Assembly: GCF_001913155.1 (NCBI RefSeq)
Contig: NZ_CP018760.1
Location: forward strand, 4,092,001 to 4,156,000
Source: Maribacter hydrothermalis
GTDB taxonomy: Bacteria > Bacteroidota > Bacteroidia > Flavobacteriales > Flavobacteriaceae
Direction of reading: 5' to 3'
Length of the DNA: 64,000 nt
Below the pieces are notes generated by a model that was not told the DNA's origin, did not search any database, and saw only the letters and a list, made by a program, of their open reading frames with translations. Shown one piece after another: positions 8,409-19,481 of this stretch; position 1 is the first letter of the stretch, and each line of letters begins with the position of its first letter. Position numbers and translations under genes: made by a program.

Positions 8409-9269
8409 TTACAAATAGGCTTTTAGCATTTCATTTTGCGATTTATAACGTAGTTTACGAACAGCTTTTTCTCTAATTTGTCTTACACGTTCTCTTGTAA
8501 TGTCAAAAAGCTCTCCAATTTCACTTAAACTTTTTGGATGCCTTTCACCAATACCATAATAAAGTTTTATAATTTCACTTTCTCTACTAGGTAATGTATT
8601 TAAAGCCTGATCTAAATCTGTTTTAAGAGAATCCATCATCATACCTGCATCTGGACGGTTGGCATTTTTATTACTAACGACATCATATAAGTTAGAAGAT
8701 TCCCCCTCTTGAAAAGGAGCGTCCATAGACAAGTGCTTACTTGAATTTTTCATTGCAAGTTTTACTTGTGTGGTACTCATATCTAATTCTCTAGCAATTT
8801 CCATGGTACTAGGAGGTCTTTGAAACGACTGCTCTAAAGAAGAATATACTTTTTTGATTTTACTTATTTCTCCAATTTTGTTTAACGGTATACGAACCAT
8901 ACGTGATTGGTCAGATATAGAAGACAATATTGATTGTCTGATCCACCAAACAGCATAAGAGATAAATTTAAAACCTCTTGTTTCGTCAAAACGTTTTGCC
9001 GCTTTTACTAATCCAATATTTCCTTCATTGATTAAATCTGATAGTCGTAAACCGCTACCTTGATATTGCTTCGCCGTAGAAACTACAAAACGTAGATTAG
9101 CGTTAACTAATGTATTTAGGGCAATTTGATCTCCTTCACGTATTCTTCTTGCTAGTTCCACTTCCTCATCTGCGGTAATTAAATCAATTTTTGAAATTTC
9201 TTGAAAATACTTTTCTAATGATTTTGTGTCTCTGTTTGTAATTTGCTTGGTGATCTTAAGTTGCCTCAT
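8409..9269 (-). CDS. rpoD: primary RNA polymerase sigma factor (RpoD/SigA, Bacteroidota type)
   Basis: The 286-residue protein has the short form of sigma-70 usual in Bacteroidota, lacking the long region 1.1 and the nonconserved insert. It contains region 1.2 (YFQEISKIDLITADEEVELARRI), region 2 (LRLSDLINEGNIGLVKAAKRFDETRGFKFISYAVWWIRQSI), region 3 (RPPSTMEIARELDMS) and the region 4 helix-turn-helix (SLSEIGELFDITRERVRQIREKAVRKL). It directs RNA polymerase to the TTTG / TAnnTTTG promoters of this phylum. It is transcribed alone, leftward, ending at the terminator at 8352-8390. Confidence 0.95.
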   Translation of the reverse strand: MRQLKITKQITNRDTKSLEKYFQEISKIDLITADEEVELARRIREGDQIALNTLVNANLRFVVSTAKQYQGSGLRLSDLINEGNIGLVKAAKRFDETRGFKFISYAVWWIRQSILSSISDQSRMVRIPLNKIGEISKIKKVYSSLEQSFQRPPSTMEIARELDMSTTQVKLAMKNSSKHLSMDAPFQEGESSNLYDVVSNKNANRPDAGMMMDSLKTDLDQALNTLPSRESEIIKLYYGIGERHPKSLSEIGELFDITRERVRQIREKAVRKLRYKSQNEMLKAYL

Positions 9270-9476
9270 ATATTATAATGTTTTTTATTGTTACTATAAT
9301 TTAATCTTTTTTTGATGATATCCTAATAAAATTGAATATTTATTAAAATTATATTAATGAATTGTATAATTCAATTAATAAAGTCTAGTATATTGCTTTA
9401 AATAGCCATTATTTTATCAAATCATTAAATTGAAATTGATTATAAAAAGTTCCCACTTGGGTATTCGGAATAATTA

Positions 9477-11510
<2,034 letters not shown>

Positions 11511-11520
11511 TTACTTTTAG

Positions 11521-11554
11521 TTGCTTTTTATTATGCACGCATAATAAAAAGCAA
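11521..11554. promoter_or_regulatory. perfect 34-bp inverted repeat upstream of the flavoenzyme gene (putative operator)
   Basis: Two 16-bp arms (TTGCTTTTTATTATGC and its exact complement GCATAATAAAAAGCAA) flank a 2-bp centre, AC. It lies 16 bp upstream of the ATG at 11504. On the minus strand a TATCTTGC box overlaps its outer edge. An operator or 5'-leader hairpin of the leftward transcript are the two readings; I favour an operator because no T-run follows. Confidence 0.6.
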
Positions 11555-11761
11555 GATACGCTCTTTTTTCGAATTGAACTTATTGAGGTTTATACGGTTT
11601 ACTACTTATTATGAAGAAAATTTTTTCTACAAACCATATAAATTCCGAAAAGTAAATAACCGCATTCGGACAGTTTTTAAAGCTCTTCATCCTAACTGCT
11701 TCGCATTTTTCTTTAGATCTATTTTAAATTGATAGGAAGAACTAAACTAAAAGAACCAATT

Positions 11762-12574
11762 ATGATAACTACCTATTTTAAATTACAAGTAAAAAGCAGT
11801 GGCCAATATCTTAATATATCAGGTGGAGGAAATACTAATGGTACTACTGCTTGCCAAGGTAACACACCAACTACGAATAACTTTTTATGGAAATTAATAG
11901 ATGCGCCTGGTAATCCCGGTTGGTATTTAATACAAGTAGAAAGTAGTGGGCAATACTTAAATATTTTTAATGGTGGTAATACAAATGGCACAGTTGCTTG
12001 TCAAGGAAATACGCCTACAACAGACAATTTTTTATGGAAACCAACGAATGCCCCTAAAAATCCCGGATACTGCTTTTTTCAAGTAAAAAGTAGTGGGCAA
12101 TATTTAAATATATTTAATGGCGGCAATGCTAATGGCACCGTGGCCTGTCAAGGTAATACGCCTACAACCGATAATTTTTTATGGAAAATTCTTTTTGTCG
12201 ATGCTACACCAGTTACACATACGGTTACCGTTAGTGCAACCGTTGCGAATCCGTTTCCGCCAAGCATATCTGATGAAGAAGGTCATAATGCAAATACAGC
12301 AGCGGGCGACGCAGCCATGACGACCTTAGTTGGCCCTGGCGATGTAGTAACTTGGCAAAAAGGGGGAAATATCTCGAGTTTAGATAACATTTTTGAACCT
12401 GTAGGAACAGATTTATTTATTGTTGATCCTTCAGCAGAAAATAATGGTACTTGGGTTGGTATTATTGGTTCTTTGCCCTCTGGTGCTGAGGAGGCGTATA
12501 GTATTACCTACAAGATAGGTGGCACAACTTATACGCAGGACCCTAGGCTTAGAATGCAACCAAAAACAAAATAA
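11762..12574 (+). CDS. ricin-type beta-trefoil-like repeat protein
   Basis: I use the ATG at 11762 (MITTYFKLQVKS); a longer reading from a TTG at 11729 adds no recognisable sequence. The first 140 residues are three tandem copies of a roughly 49-residue unit with the pattern FxLQVKSSGQYLNI, GGNTNGTxACQGNTPTTxNFLWK, the repeat of ricin-type lectin trefoils (QxW-like position FLW). The remaining 130 residues (HTVTVSATVANPFPP, GDVVTWQKGGNISSLDNIF) form a separate beta-rich domain with no family I recognise. No signal peptide is visible. Its stop overlaps the start of the cyclase gene (TAATG), so the two are translationally coupled; it may sense a glycan or act with the cyclase. Confidence 0.8.
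   Translation: MITTYFKLQVKSSGQYLNISGGGNTNGTTACQGNTPTTNNFLWKLIDAPGNPGWYLIQVESSGQYLNIFNGGNTNGTVACQGNTPTTDNFLWKPTNAPKNPGYCFFQVKSSGQYLNIFNGGNANGTVACQGNTPTTDNFLWKILFVDATPVTHTVTVSATVANPFPPSISDEEGHNANTAAGDAAMTTLVGPGDVVTWQKGGNISSLDNIFEPVGTDLFIVDPSAENNGTWVGIIGSLPSGAEEAYSITYKIGGTTYTQDPRLRMQPKTK
11765..12187 (+). repeat. three tandem coding repeats of the ricin-like unit
   Basis: The three units are about 145 bp each (near 11765-11893, 11921-12040 and 12069-12187). Units 2 and 3 are close to identical at DNA level, for example over the stretches encoding QYLNIFNGGN and VACQGNTPTTDNFLWK, which points to recent duplication. Confidence 0.8.
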
Positions 12575-14382
12575 TGAAATTTGGTAGCAGAGCTTATTTT
12601 TTACTTCTAAGTACTTTTTTGTTATTCTGTAGTTATGCCCTTTCTCAAGATCAACGAATTGCAGATGAGCTAGCAGTAATTTATAAAGAAGATACGGTCC
12701 AAGGTTTGGAGAAATTGGATTTGCTTAACGACCTGTCGTTTAATGAAATTAATGATTTTGAATTAGCCTTAAAATACTCAGAAGAGCTGATAAGCCTATC
12801 AAAATTAAGTAATAATAGTACATACCTTAGCTATGGTTATTTTCAAAAAGGAAATGCAAAGCAATATAGTGGAGAATTGGAAGGTGCTTTAGAAGCCTAT
12901 TTTAAATGCGCAGAAATAGCAGAAAAAGAAAATTTTACTCCTGTGCTAGGCACGTCTTATGCAGCAATTGCTGATGTCTACACCATTTCTAATAATCATA
13001 AAAATGCAATGCTCTATTACCAAAGGGCAATTAAAACACTTAGACAAACCTTACGAAATAAAGAAGACTCCGTAGGTTTGGCAACGACTATTTTGAATGC
13101 CGGTGATGCGCTCTTGACTAATAAAAAATATGATTCAGCCTTAGTTTATTTTATAGAATCGGGGCAGTTTTTTGAACAAGTAGATTATGCTATCGGCAAA
13201 GCGTATAACTTAGGTAATATTGGAATCGTCTACGCTAATACAGGGGATAACGAACTTGCCGAACAACACATTAACCATGCTATTGGTATTTTGGAAAACT
13301 TTGAAGATTATTATCCCGTTAGTGTGTATTTAATGACAATGGCAGATATTTATGCAGAGAAAGGAGAACATGAAACTGCCATTAGTTATGCTAAAAAAAG
13401 CTTAACCTTGGCAGAGCAAAATGGTTTACGAGAACAAATAGCGGATGCTAACCTTAAATTATCAGAATTATATGAAATTTTAGGTGACCTAGTGGTTTCT
13501 TATGGTCACTACAAAAAGCATATTACTTACAGAGATAGTTTACTCAACATTGAGAAAGTGCAGCAATTGGCAGATCAACGTACCAATTTTGAAGTTTCAC
13601 AAAAGCAAATAGAAGTTGAATTATTAGAAACACAAAAAAGAAATCAATTAATTGTTTTAGGATTTATTGGTTTACTCTTATTGGCTTCCTTATGGTTTTA
13701 CCGAATAATATCAAAAGAGAAGAAAAAATCAGAAAAACTATTGCTTAATATTTTACCTAAGGATACCGCCAAAGAACTGAAAGTTAGTGGCAAGGTAAAA
13801 GCTCAACAGTACAATTCCGTTTCAGTATTATTTACAGACTTTAAAGGTTTTACTAGCTATTCAGAGAATTTATCGCCAGAGGAATTGGTTAAAACTGTAG
13901 ACTTTTATTTTTCAAAATTCGATGCCATAATTGATAAACATAACTTAGAAAAAATTAAAACCATTGGTGATGCCTACATGTGTGTTGGCGGTTTGCACGA
14001 CTCTGAAATAGACCATGCCCAACGAATGGTTACTGCCGCCTTCGAAATTGCTGGATTTGTTGAGGAAACCAAGAAAGATGTCGCAGCAAGTGATTTAACT
14101 TTTGATATCCGTATAGGCATTAATTCCGGACCTGTTGTGGCTGGGGTAGTGGGTACAAAAAAATTCGCCTATGATATTTGGGGCGATACCGTAAATGTAG
14201 CTTCCCGAATGGAGTCCATGTCGGAACCTGGTAGAATAAATATATCTAACAGTACTTTTGAACTTATAAAAGCTGATTTCAATTGTGATTACCGTGGAGA
14301 AATTGAAGCAAAGAATAGAGGGAAAATAAAAATGTATTTTGTTCAAGGTATAAAAAAAGTAGATTTAACCGTGGTAGGATAA
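12574..14382 (+). CDS. class III adenylate/guanylate cyclase with periplasmic TPR domain
   Basis: The 602-residue protein has a signal/anchor peptide (AYFLLLSTFLLFCSYALSQ), TPR-like helices from about 30 to 330 (YSEELISLSKLSNN, AIADVYTISNNHKNAMLYYQ, GNIGIVYANTGDNELAEQ), one transmembrane helix near 346-367 and a cytoplasmic cyclase domain. That domain shows VLFTDFKGFTSYSE with the first metal aspartate, KIKTIGDAYMCVGGL with the second, and GINSGPVVAGVVGTKKFAYDIWGDTVNVASRMES. This is a complete catalytic core, so a cyclic nucleotide second messenger is likely. Its start overlaps the stop of the ricin-repeat gene by 1 bp, implying joint function. Confidence 0.92.
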   Translation: MKFGSRAYFLLLSTFLLFCSYALSQDQRIADELAVIYKEDTVQGLEKLDLLNDLSFNEINDFELALKYSEELISLSKLSNNSTYLSYGYFQKGNAKQYSGELEGALEAYFKCAEIAEKENFTPVLGTSYAAIADVYTISNNHKNAMLYYQRAIKTLRQTLRNKEDSVGLATTILNAGDALLTNKKYDSALVYFIESGQFFEQVDYAIGKAYNLGNIGIVYANTGDNELAEQHINHAIGILENFEDYYPVSVYLMTMADIYAEKGEHETAISYAKKSLTLAEQNGLREQIADANLKLSELYEILGDLVVSYGHYKKHITYRDSLLNIEKVQQLADQRTNFEVSQKQIEVELLETQKRNQLIVLGFIGLLLLASLWFYRIISKEKKKSEKLLLNILPKDTAKELKVSGKVKAQQYNSVSVLFTDFKGFTSYSENLSPEELVKTVDFYFSKFDAIIDKHNLEKIKTIGDAYMCVGGLHDSEIDHAQRMVTAAFEIAGFVEETKKDVAASDLTFDIRIGINSGPVVAGVVGTKKFAYDIWGDTVNVASRMESMSEPGRINISNSTFELIKADFNCDYRGEIEAKNRGKIKMYFVQGIKKVDLTVVG

Positions 14383-14547
14383 ATACTTAATTAGTAATAT
14401 ATAAGCCTAAAGCATAAGTATATTTTCTACCTATAGATTTTCCACCTTACTATTATAAAAAAATCTAATTACTATTTTTTAAATTCTAAAATGATGGTAA
14501 CCTAAAAAAATCTTTTATCTTTTGTTCCATAAATAAATCAGCTATTG

Positions 14548-15894
14548 ATGAGAAAAGAAAACCAGATTCCTAGAAGAAATTTTGTCAAGACCAGTGCAAA
14601 AGCCATGGCTATACTTCCCTTTCTTCCTGTATTGTCATCAATAAATCCATCTAACAAAGCTCTTAAACAGGCTGAAAAACACAGAAAAGAGCTTATTGAT
14701 TTATTAGAAAATTTAATTAGAGTACAAAGTATCGAAGGAGAATCTGCAGCCAATGCGCAGGAGTTAGTAAAGAAGTACTTATCAAAACTACCCTATCTAA
14801 TTGAAGAAAGCGCAGACCGCCCAAGTCTTTACAAAGAACATCCTGAATACATGACTCCAAATCCTGCAGGTGATGGTCCATTTACGAATGTTGTTGGTTG
14901 GCCTAAAGAACAGAATGGGAAACAATTTGCTATGTTCTCGCATATTGATACCCATTCAATAGAAAAAGGATGGTCTACTGACCCTTTTGAGCCAAAAATA
15001 ATAGGTAACAAGTTTTATGGCTTAGGCACCTCAGACGATAAGGCGGGAGTAGCGGCTATGTTAGTTTCTGCAACTATTTTAGAGAAAATGGGAAAACCGT
15101 TGCCTGTGGTAATGAGTCTGCATGGCAAAGGCGGTGGTGGTCGTGGTAGTCTTCCTGTTTTTGAACGAATACGCAATACTGACCATAATCTTAATGCAAT
15201 ATTATATGTACATCCTGCCGAAACAGGTCGTGGACTCGATGACATTAAAAATTCGGTTCAAGGTATAGCAGACTTACAATTACAAATGAGTGGATGGCGT
15301 GGTACACCTTTGGAAATTGGTAGCGTAGATTCAGCCAAATGGGATGATGGTGGTAGTGCAGTTGACCAATGCTTAGAGTTGTTAGAAATTCTAAGAGAAA
15401 CTGTATATAAAGATGTGCTTGTAAATATTGGAATTATTGATGGTGGTGACCGAATTGGGTCCGTAGCCGATAAAGTAACCGTAACCTTTAGACTTAAGTT
15501 TTCAGGAAATCATACATGGAAGGCACTCGTTGATGATTCTAATAAAGTTATCAAGGAATTTGTAGCAGCGAAATCAACTGCTGAAAATAGCTACACCTTT
15601 GAACTTAAAAGTGTGGGTTATATGACGAATCCAGGTGCTGCAGATTGGGAATCTACAGAAAGTAAAATTTTACGTTCTTCAATAACTGATATAATGGGGA
15701 AAGAACCAACGGCCTATCCCAACCATTACGCGGGCGATATTCGCTATCCTATTCGTTTGCTAGGTATACCGGCATATGGAATTGGTTCTCTTGGTGGAAA
15801 TTTTTATTTGCCTGATGAATGGGTGGATATTGATGACCTCGTAAAATTAGTGGCCGTATTGGTCGATACGATTTCTGGTTGGGGTAACAATTGA
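14548..15894 (+). CDS. peptidase M20-like protein with degenerate active site
   Basis: The 448-residue product (ATG at 14548) starts with a twin-arginine-like signal, PRRNFVKTSAKAMAILPFLPVL. M20 features are AMFSHIDTHSIEKGWSTDPF (metal histidine and aspartate, about 121-126), YGLGTSDDKAGVAAML (about 147-162, bridging aspartate) and NHYAGDIRYPIRLLGIPAYGIG near the end (late metal histidine). The place where M20 enzymes carry EGEEEIGS, with the catalytic base and a metal ligand, reads LHGKGGGGRGSLPVF (181-195). Both key glutamates are thus missing, which would abolish ordinary di-zinc peptidase chemistry. It may be an export-directed binding protein or have altered chemistry. It is monocistronic. 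Confidence 0.82.
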   Translation: MRKENQIPRRNFVKTSAKAMAILPFLPVLSSINPSNKALKQAEKHRKELIDLLENLIRVQSIEGESAANAQELVKKYLSKLPYLIEESADRPSLYKEHPEYMTPNPAGDGPFTNVVGWPKEQNGKQFAMFSHIDTHSIEKGWSTDPFEPKIIGNKFYGLGTSDDKAGVAAMLVSATILEKMGKPLPVVMSLHGKGGGGRGSLPVFERIRNTDHNLNAILYVHPAETGRGLDDIKNSVQGIADLQLQMSGWRGTPLEIGSVDSAKWDDGGSAVDQCLELLEILRETVYKDVLVNIGIIDGGDRIGSVADKVTVTFRLKFSGNHTWKALVDDSNKVIKEFVAAKSTAENSYTFELKSVGYMTNPGAADWESTESKILRSSITDIMGKEPTAYPNHYAGDIRYPIRLLGIPAYGIGSLGGNFYLPDEWVDIDDLVKLVAVLVDTISGWGNN

Positions 15895-16160
15895 AAAATT
15901 TTACAAATGCGAAGTGCGTATTTTTAAGCGTATACTTGGCCTTAAATGATAAATAAGAATAATCCTCTTCTAAGTAGTTTATATGCATAAGTAGTAAAAT
16001 CTTCCATGACATTTTTCTTTTAAAATACCTTCTTAAAAAAATTACAGCGTACTTATTTTTTTAGGGGATTGTAAAAGATGAGTATAATGTGTCTACCAAA
16101 TGATATTTCACAACGCTTTTTATTATATTTTAGATGTGTCATTAGTAATGTATCTAAAAT

Positions 16161-16574
16161 ATGCGCTTTTTTTCAGTATTAATTGTGTTTCTCGTGGTGT
16201 GTGGCTGTAATATGGGAGAAAAATCAAAAAAGGTAACGGAAACTACTGTTCCTGAACGTGCACCATTGAGTAAGGATTCTCAAATTTTTCTTGGGAATCG
16301 ATTATTTTCAGAAAAAACATGTATTACTTGTCATGATGTAAACAAGGAAAAAGTTGGCCCTTCAGTTAAAGAAATCATGACTATCTACAAAGAAAAAAAT
16401 GGCGATATCGTTTCATTTTTAAAGGGTAAGGCTAATCCAATTGTGGATACCACAGCTAGTCAAGTGGCCATTATGCAAGCAAATATTGACGGGTTTTTAA
16501 AGAATATTTCCGATGAAGAACTAAAAACCATTGCCACATATATGCTTCATGTAGATGAACTAAACCCAGAATAG
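16161..16574 (+). CDS. small c-type cytochrome lipoprotein
   Basis: The 137-residue protein has a lipoprotein signal (FSVLIVFLVVCGCNMG, lipobox cysteine near 18) and one haem-binding CxxCH motif in SEKTCITCHDVNKEKVGPS. The distal methionine is probably in ATYMLHVDEL near the C-terminus. It is an outer-face or periplasmic electron carrier of the cytochrome c class I type. No oxidase or dehydrogenase partner lies next to it. Confidence 0.87.
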   Translation: MRFFSVLIVFLVVCGCNMGEKSKKVTETTVPERAPLSKDSQIFLGNRLFSEKTCITCHDVNKEKVGPSVKEIMTIYKEKNGDIVSFLKGKANPIVDTTASQVAIMQANIDGFLKNISDEELKTIATYMLHVDELNPE

Positions 16575-16853
16575 ATAAGTTTACTTAGAATAAGAAGAAA
16601 ATAGCCTATCGCTTTTCGCCTGAATGATATGGATTTTACTCATTTCGGGCATGTGTACTATAAGGTTGTAAATTATGTCACAATGTATTCATAAACGCTA
16701 TAAAAGGCAAAGGTCCGGAAGACATAATTAGATTTTTTAATTTAAGGTATAATCAATTCATCCTCAAAATTTTACAGTTCAGTATTTCACAGTTTCGTTT
16801 TATCCTTATCTTAAATATTTTTATCCTGTAAATAACAGCAACAATATAGATTA

Positions 16854-17909
16854 ATGGAGAATACTAAGAACAAGATCAGTAAGAAAAAACAACTATTTAG
16901 AATTTTTTTATTTGTTAGTACTTTCATATCCTTATGGTTTGTGCCTTGGATCTTAGTAAAGGCTTGGATATTACCCTTACCAAATACAGTACAAGAGCAA
17001 GTAGACCAGTCGTTAAGTTATGGCTTTGACGGTGTCATTGTTTATGTTGATGAAGCCGGAAAACCGCCAGCATTTTATGGGTCAGGTTATCATAATACAG
17101 AAAAGAAAATACCGGTAAACCCAAAGGCTTTATTCAAAATAGCAAGTATTAGTAAATTATATGATGCCGTAGCCATTACTAAATTGGTACATGACAACCA
17201 CTTATCGCTCGATAATACGCTGGCAGATTACTTTCCTGAACTAATTGGCAGAATTGAACATGCAGAAACCATCACTATAAGAATGATGGTGCAACATAGA
17301 AGTGGGATACCTAATCTTACTAAAACTCCAAACTTTTGGAATGACCCACCAAAATCAAGTAAAGAGGCTTTAGAACTCATATTGGATGTTCCAGCAGATT
17401 TTGAACCTAATGAGGATTACGAGTATTCTAACACTAATTATTTACTGCTTTCTATGCTTATTGAAAAGGTTACAGGTCAACATAATTTTCAATTTATAAA
17501 AGATAATATTTTAACTCCTCTAGGACTTAAAAATACCTATGGCTCAATTTCTAAAATAGAGATGGACGATTTAATGAGTGGTTATTACATAGGTGTTGAA
17601 GAGGATATAAAAACAACAGATTATGGGTCTATGATTGCCTCGGCTGAAGATGTCGGTATCTTCTTAAGAGCCTTAAACGATGGTTCTTTACTTAATGAAA
17701 AAGAGATGGAAATCTATGGGTCTATTTATGAGTTTAATCATGGCGGATTAATTCCAGGATACCAAAGTATGGCAGAATACCATAAAGATATTGACGCAGT
17801 TGTTGTTCAATTTATGAACACAACCGATTTTGAAGGCTATCAATGGAATTTATTGCAAATAACACATACGCGAATTGTTAAGATACTACGTAAAGTAAAA
17901 CAGCTCTAA
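16854..17909 (+). CDS. serine hydrolase, beta-lactamase/penicillin-binding-protein-like (class C fold)
   Basis: The 351-residue protein has a membrane-anchoring N-terminus (LFRIFLFVSTFISLWFVPWIL), then the SxxK nucleophile motif in ALFKIASISKLYDAVA, the YxN motif in YEYSNTNYLLLSMLIEKVTG and an HGG motif in YEFNHGGLIPGY. This order is that of D-alanyl-D-alanine carboxypeptidase/esterase-type serine hydrolases. It would act in the periplasm on an unknown ester or amide. The gene is single; the 279 bp upstream hold no other feature I can name. Confidence 0.9.
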   Translation: MENTKNKISKKKQLFRIFLFVSTFISLWFVPWILVKAWILPLPNTVQEQVDQSLSYGFDGVIVYVDEAGKPPAFYGSGYHNTEKKIPVNPKALFKIASISKLYDAVAITKLVHDNHLSLDNTLADYFPELIGRIEHAETITIRMMVQHRSGIPNLTKTPNFWNDPPKSSKEALELILDVPADFEPNEDYEYSNTNYLLLSMLIEKVTGQHNFQFIKDNILTPLGLKNTYGSISKIEMDDLMSGYYIGVEEDIKTTDYGSMIASAEDVGIFLRALNDGSLLNEKEMEIYGSIYEFNHGGLIPGYQSMAEYHKDIDAVVVQFMNTTDFEGYQWNLLQITHTRIVKILRKVKQL

Positions 17910-17987
17910 ATCAATATAACTACTTATATATCATTAATTTATAATTATTATATGTAACAATTTCGTTGTAAAATCGTCTTAAAGACA

Positions 17988-18013
17988 AATCAATCAATCA
18001 ATCAATCAATCAA
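17988..18013. repeat. CAAT tetranucleotide tract before a start codon
   Basis: Five full CAAT units plus partial ones run up to the nucleotide before the ATG at 18015, occupying the ribosome-binding-site region of the following gene. Slipped-strand changes here would alter the leader but not the reading frame. Confidence 0.85.
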
Positions 18014-18014
18014 C

Positions 18015-18746
18015 ATGACAGTTTTAGTAGTAGGTGCCAGTGGTGCCACAGGTAGTCAATTGGTAACGCAATTGCTGCATCAAAATAATTCAGTAAAAAT
18101 AATTGTACGGTCTCCCGAAAAGTTACCCGAATCTTGGAAAAGCAATGACAAACTTCAAATTATTACGGCCAGTATTTTAAACCTAACCGATTCTGAAATG
18201 CAAGATTTGGTAAGTGATTGCCATGCAGTAGCAACTTGTCTTGGGCACAATTTAACTTTAAAAGGCATGTACGGACAACCTAGAAAATTGGTGACAGAGG
18301 CTACCCGGCGCTTATGCAAAGCTATAAAAGCCAACAATTTGAAAAGCTCCGTAAAGTTTGTTTTAATGAACACTACCGGAGTTCGTAATCGTGATATAGA
18401 CGAACCTATTTTCTTTGCTCAAAAATGTGTTATTGGTCTACTTCGCGTGTTATTGCCGCCTCATGTAGATAATGAAAATGCTGCCGATTATTTACGAACA
18501 CAAATTGGTCAAAACAACAGCGCTGTTGATTGGGTTGCCGTAAGACCAGACGGATTAATTAACGAAGATCAGGTAAACGATTACGAGATTTTCCAATCCC
18601 CCACACGCAGTGCTATTTTCAATGCCGGCAAAGTGAGCCGCATTAATGTTGCTCATTTTATGGCGAGCCTTATTAATGACGAAAACTTATGGAGAAAATG
18701 GAAAGGACAAATGCCTGTTATTTACAGTACAGCACAAAACAATTGA
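18015..18746 (+). CDS. NAD(P)-binding atypical short-chain dehydrogenase
   Basis: The 243-residue protein starts MTVLVVGASGATGSQLVTQLL, a Rossmann GxxGxxG motif, followed by VRSPEKLP after strand 2 and CHAVATCLGHNLT after strand 4. These features resemble NmrA/TIP30-type NAD(P)H-binding proteins. DWVAVRPDGLIN and VSRINVAHFMASLI are typical C-terminal blocks. The active-site tyrosine of classical SDRs is not evident, so it may be a redox sensor or isomerase-like protein. It precedes a membrane protein by 20 bp, probably in one transcript. The CAAT tract immediately 5' of its start is unusual. Confidence 0.82.
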   Translation: MTVLVVGASGATGSQLVTQLLHQNNSVKIIVRSPEKLPESWKSNDKLQIITASILNLTDSEMQDLVSDCHAVATCLGHNLTLKGMYGQPRKLVTEATRRLCKAIKANNLKSSVKFVLMNTTGVRNRDIDEPIFFAQKCVIGLLRVLLPPHVDNENAADYLRTQIGQNNSAVDWVAVRPDGLINEDQVNDYEIFQSPTRSAIFNAGKVSRINVAHFMASLINDENLWRKWKGQMPVIYSTAQNN

Positions 18747-18766
18747 TTATTTAACATAGCAGAAAG

Positions 18767-19336
18767 ATGGTAAAATTCATAGAACATATCGAAAAATACA
18801 TCATTGGAAAAAACGTTTTAGTGCTTTTCTTACTCACCAATATCGTTTACGCGTATATGCTATTAGTTACCATTCCGGCTACAATGGAGTTTTCTAACGG
18901 ATTGCAATTATTAGATATGATGCCCGCAGGATATCATCTAGAATATGTAAATAATCTTTTTAGTACGCTTGGGGATAACGGTCGCCAAACGTATTTGACA
19001 ACACAAATTCCTGTAGATATGATTTACCCATTCCTCTTTGGAATTTCTTATGCGGCAGTGCTGGCATATTTTCTTAAAAAACTACACAAATTAAACACTA
19101 CATACCTATACCTGTGTCTATTGCCTATAATAGCTGGGATAGCAGATTATATTGAAAATATAGGTATTATCTCAATGCTGAACAAGTATCCAAATGTAAC
19201 AGAAACTACTGCAAATATCACCAGTACGTTTTCAGTTATTAAAAGTGTTTCTACCAGTATCTATTTTTTAGCTTTATTAGTCGTCCTATTTGTGCTTAGT
19301 ATTGAATGGTTTAAGAAATCTCGTAGAACGCATTAA
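18767..19336 (+). CDS. hypothetical four-helix membrane protein
   Basis: The 189-residue protein has about four hydrophobic helices (NVLVLFLLTNIVYAYMLLV, MIYPFLFGISYAAVLAYFL, YLYLCLLPIIAGIADYIE, SIYFLALLVVLFVLSI) and a charged C-terminus (EWFKKSRRTH). Similar small membrane proteins are common in Flavobacteriaceae. I do not recognise a function. It follows the NAD(P)-binding gene closely and is probably co-transcribed with it. Confidence 0.8.
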   Translation: MVKFIEHIEKYIIGKNVLVLFLLTNIVYAYMLLVTIPATMEFSNGLQLLDMMPAGYHLEYVNNLFSTLGDNGRQTYLTTQIPVDMIYPFLFGISYAAVLAYFLKKLHKLNTTYLYLCLLPIIAGIADYIENIGIISMLNKYPNVTETTANITSTFSVIKSVSTSIYFLALLVVLFVLSIEWFKKSRRTH

Positions 19337-19443
19337 ATAGATAATATACCTACTAACCATTATAGCTACAAATAGGTGGGAGGTGCAAATTGTTCGGACC
19401 AATATTTAACCCTAAAACACTAAAGAAAATAAAACAGTTACAG

Positions 19444-19451
19444 TAATTTTG
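19444..19451 (+). promoter_or_regulatory. putative -7 promoter box
   Basis: TAATTTTG fits TAnnTTTG and lies 30 bp before the TTG codon at 19482, supporting that non-ATG start for the next gene. Confidence 0.45.
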
Positions 19452-19481
19452 TCTTTCATATACGCTACAAAATTCTAAAAT

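Noticed and set aside
15749..16012. Possible 87-residue minus-strand gene
   Set aside because: More than half overlaps the M20-like gene in antisense and the rest is AT-rich intergenic sequence without a recognisable protein pattern.
18155..18373. Minus-strand frame inside the NAD(P)-binding gene
   Set aside because: It is fully antisense to a gene with clear motifs and has no recognisable protein features.
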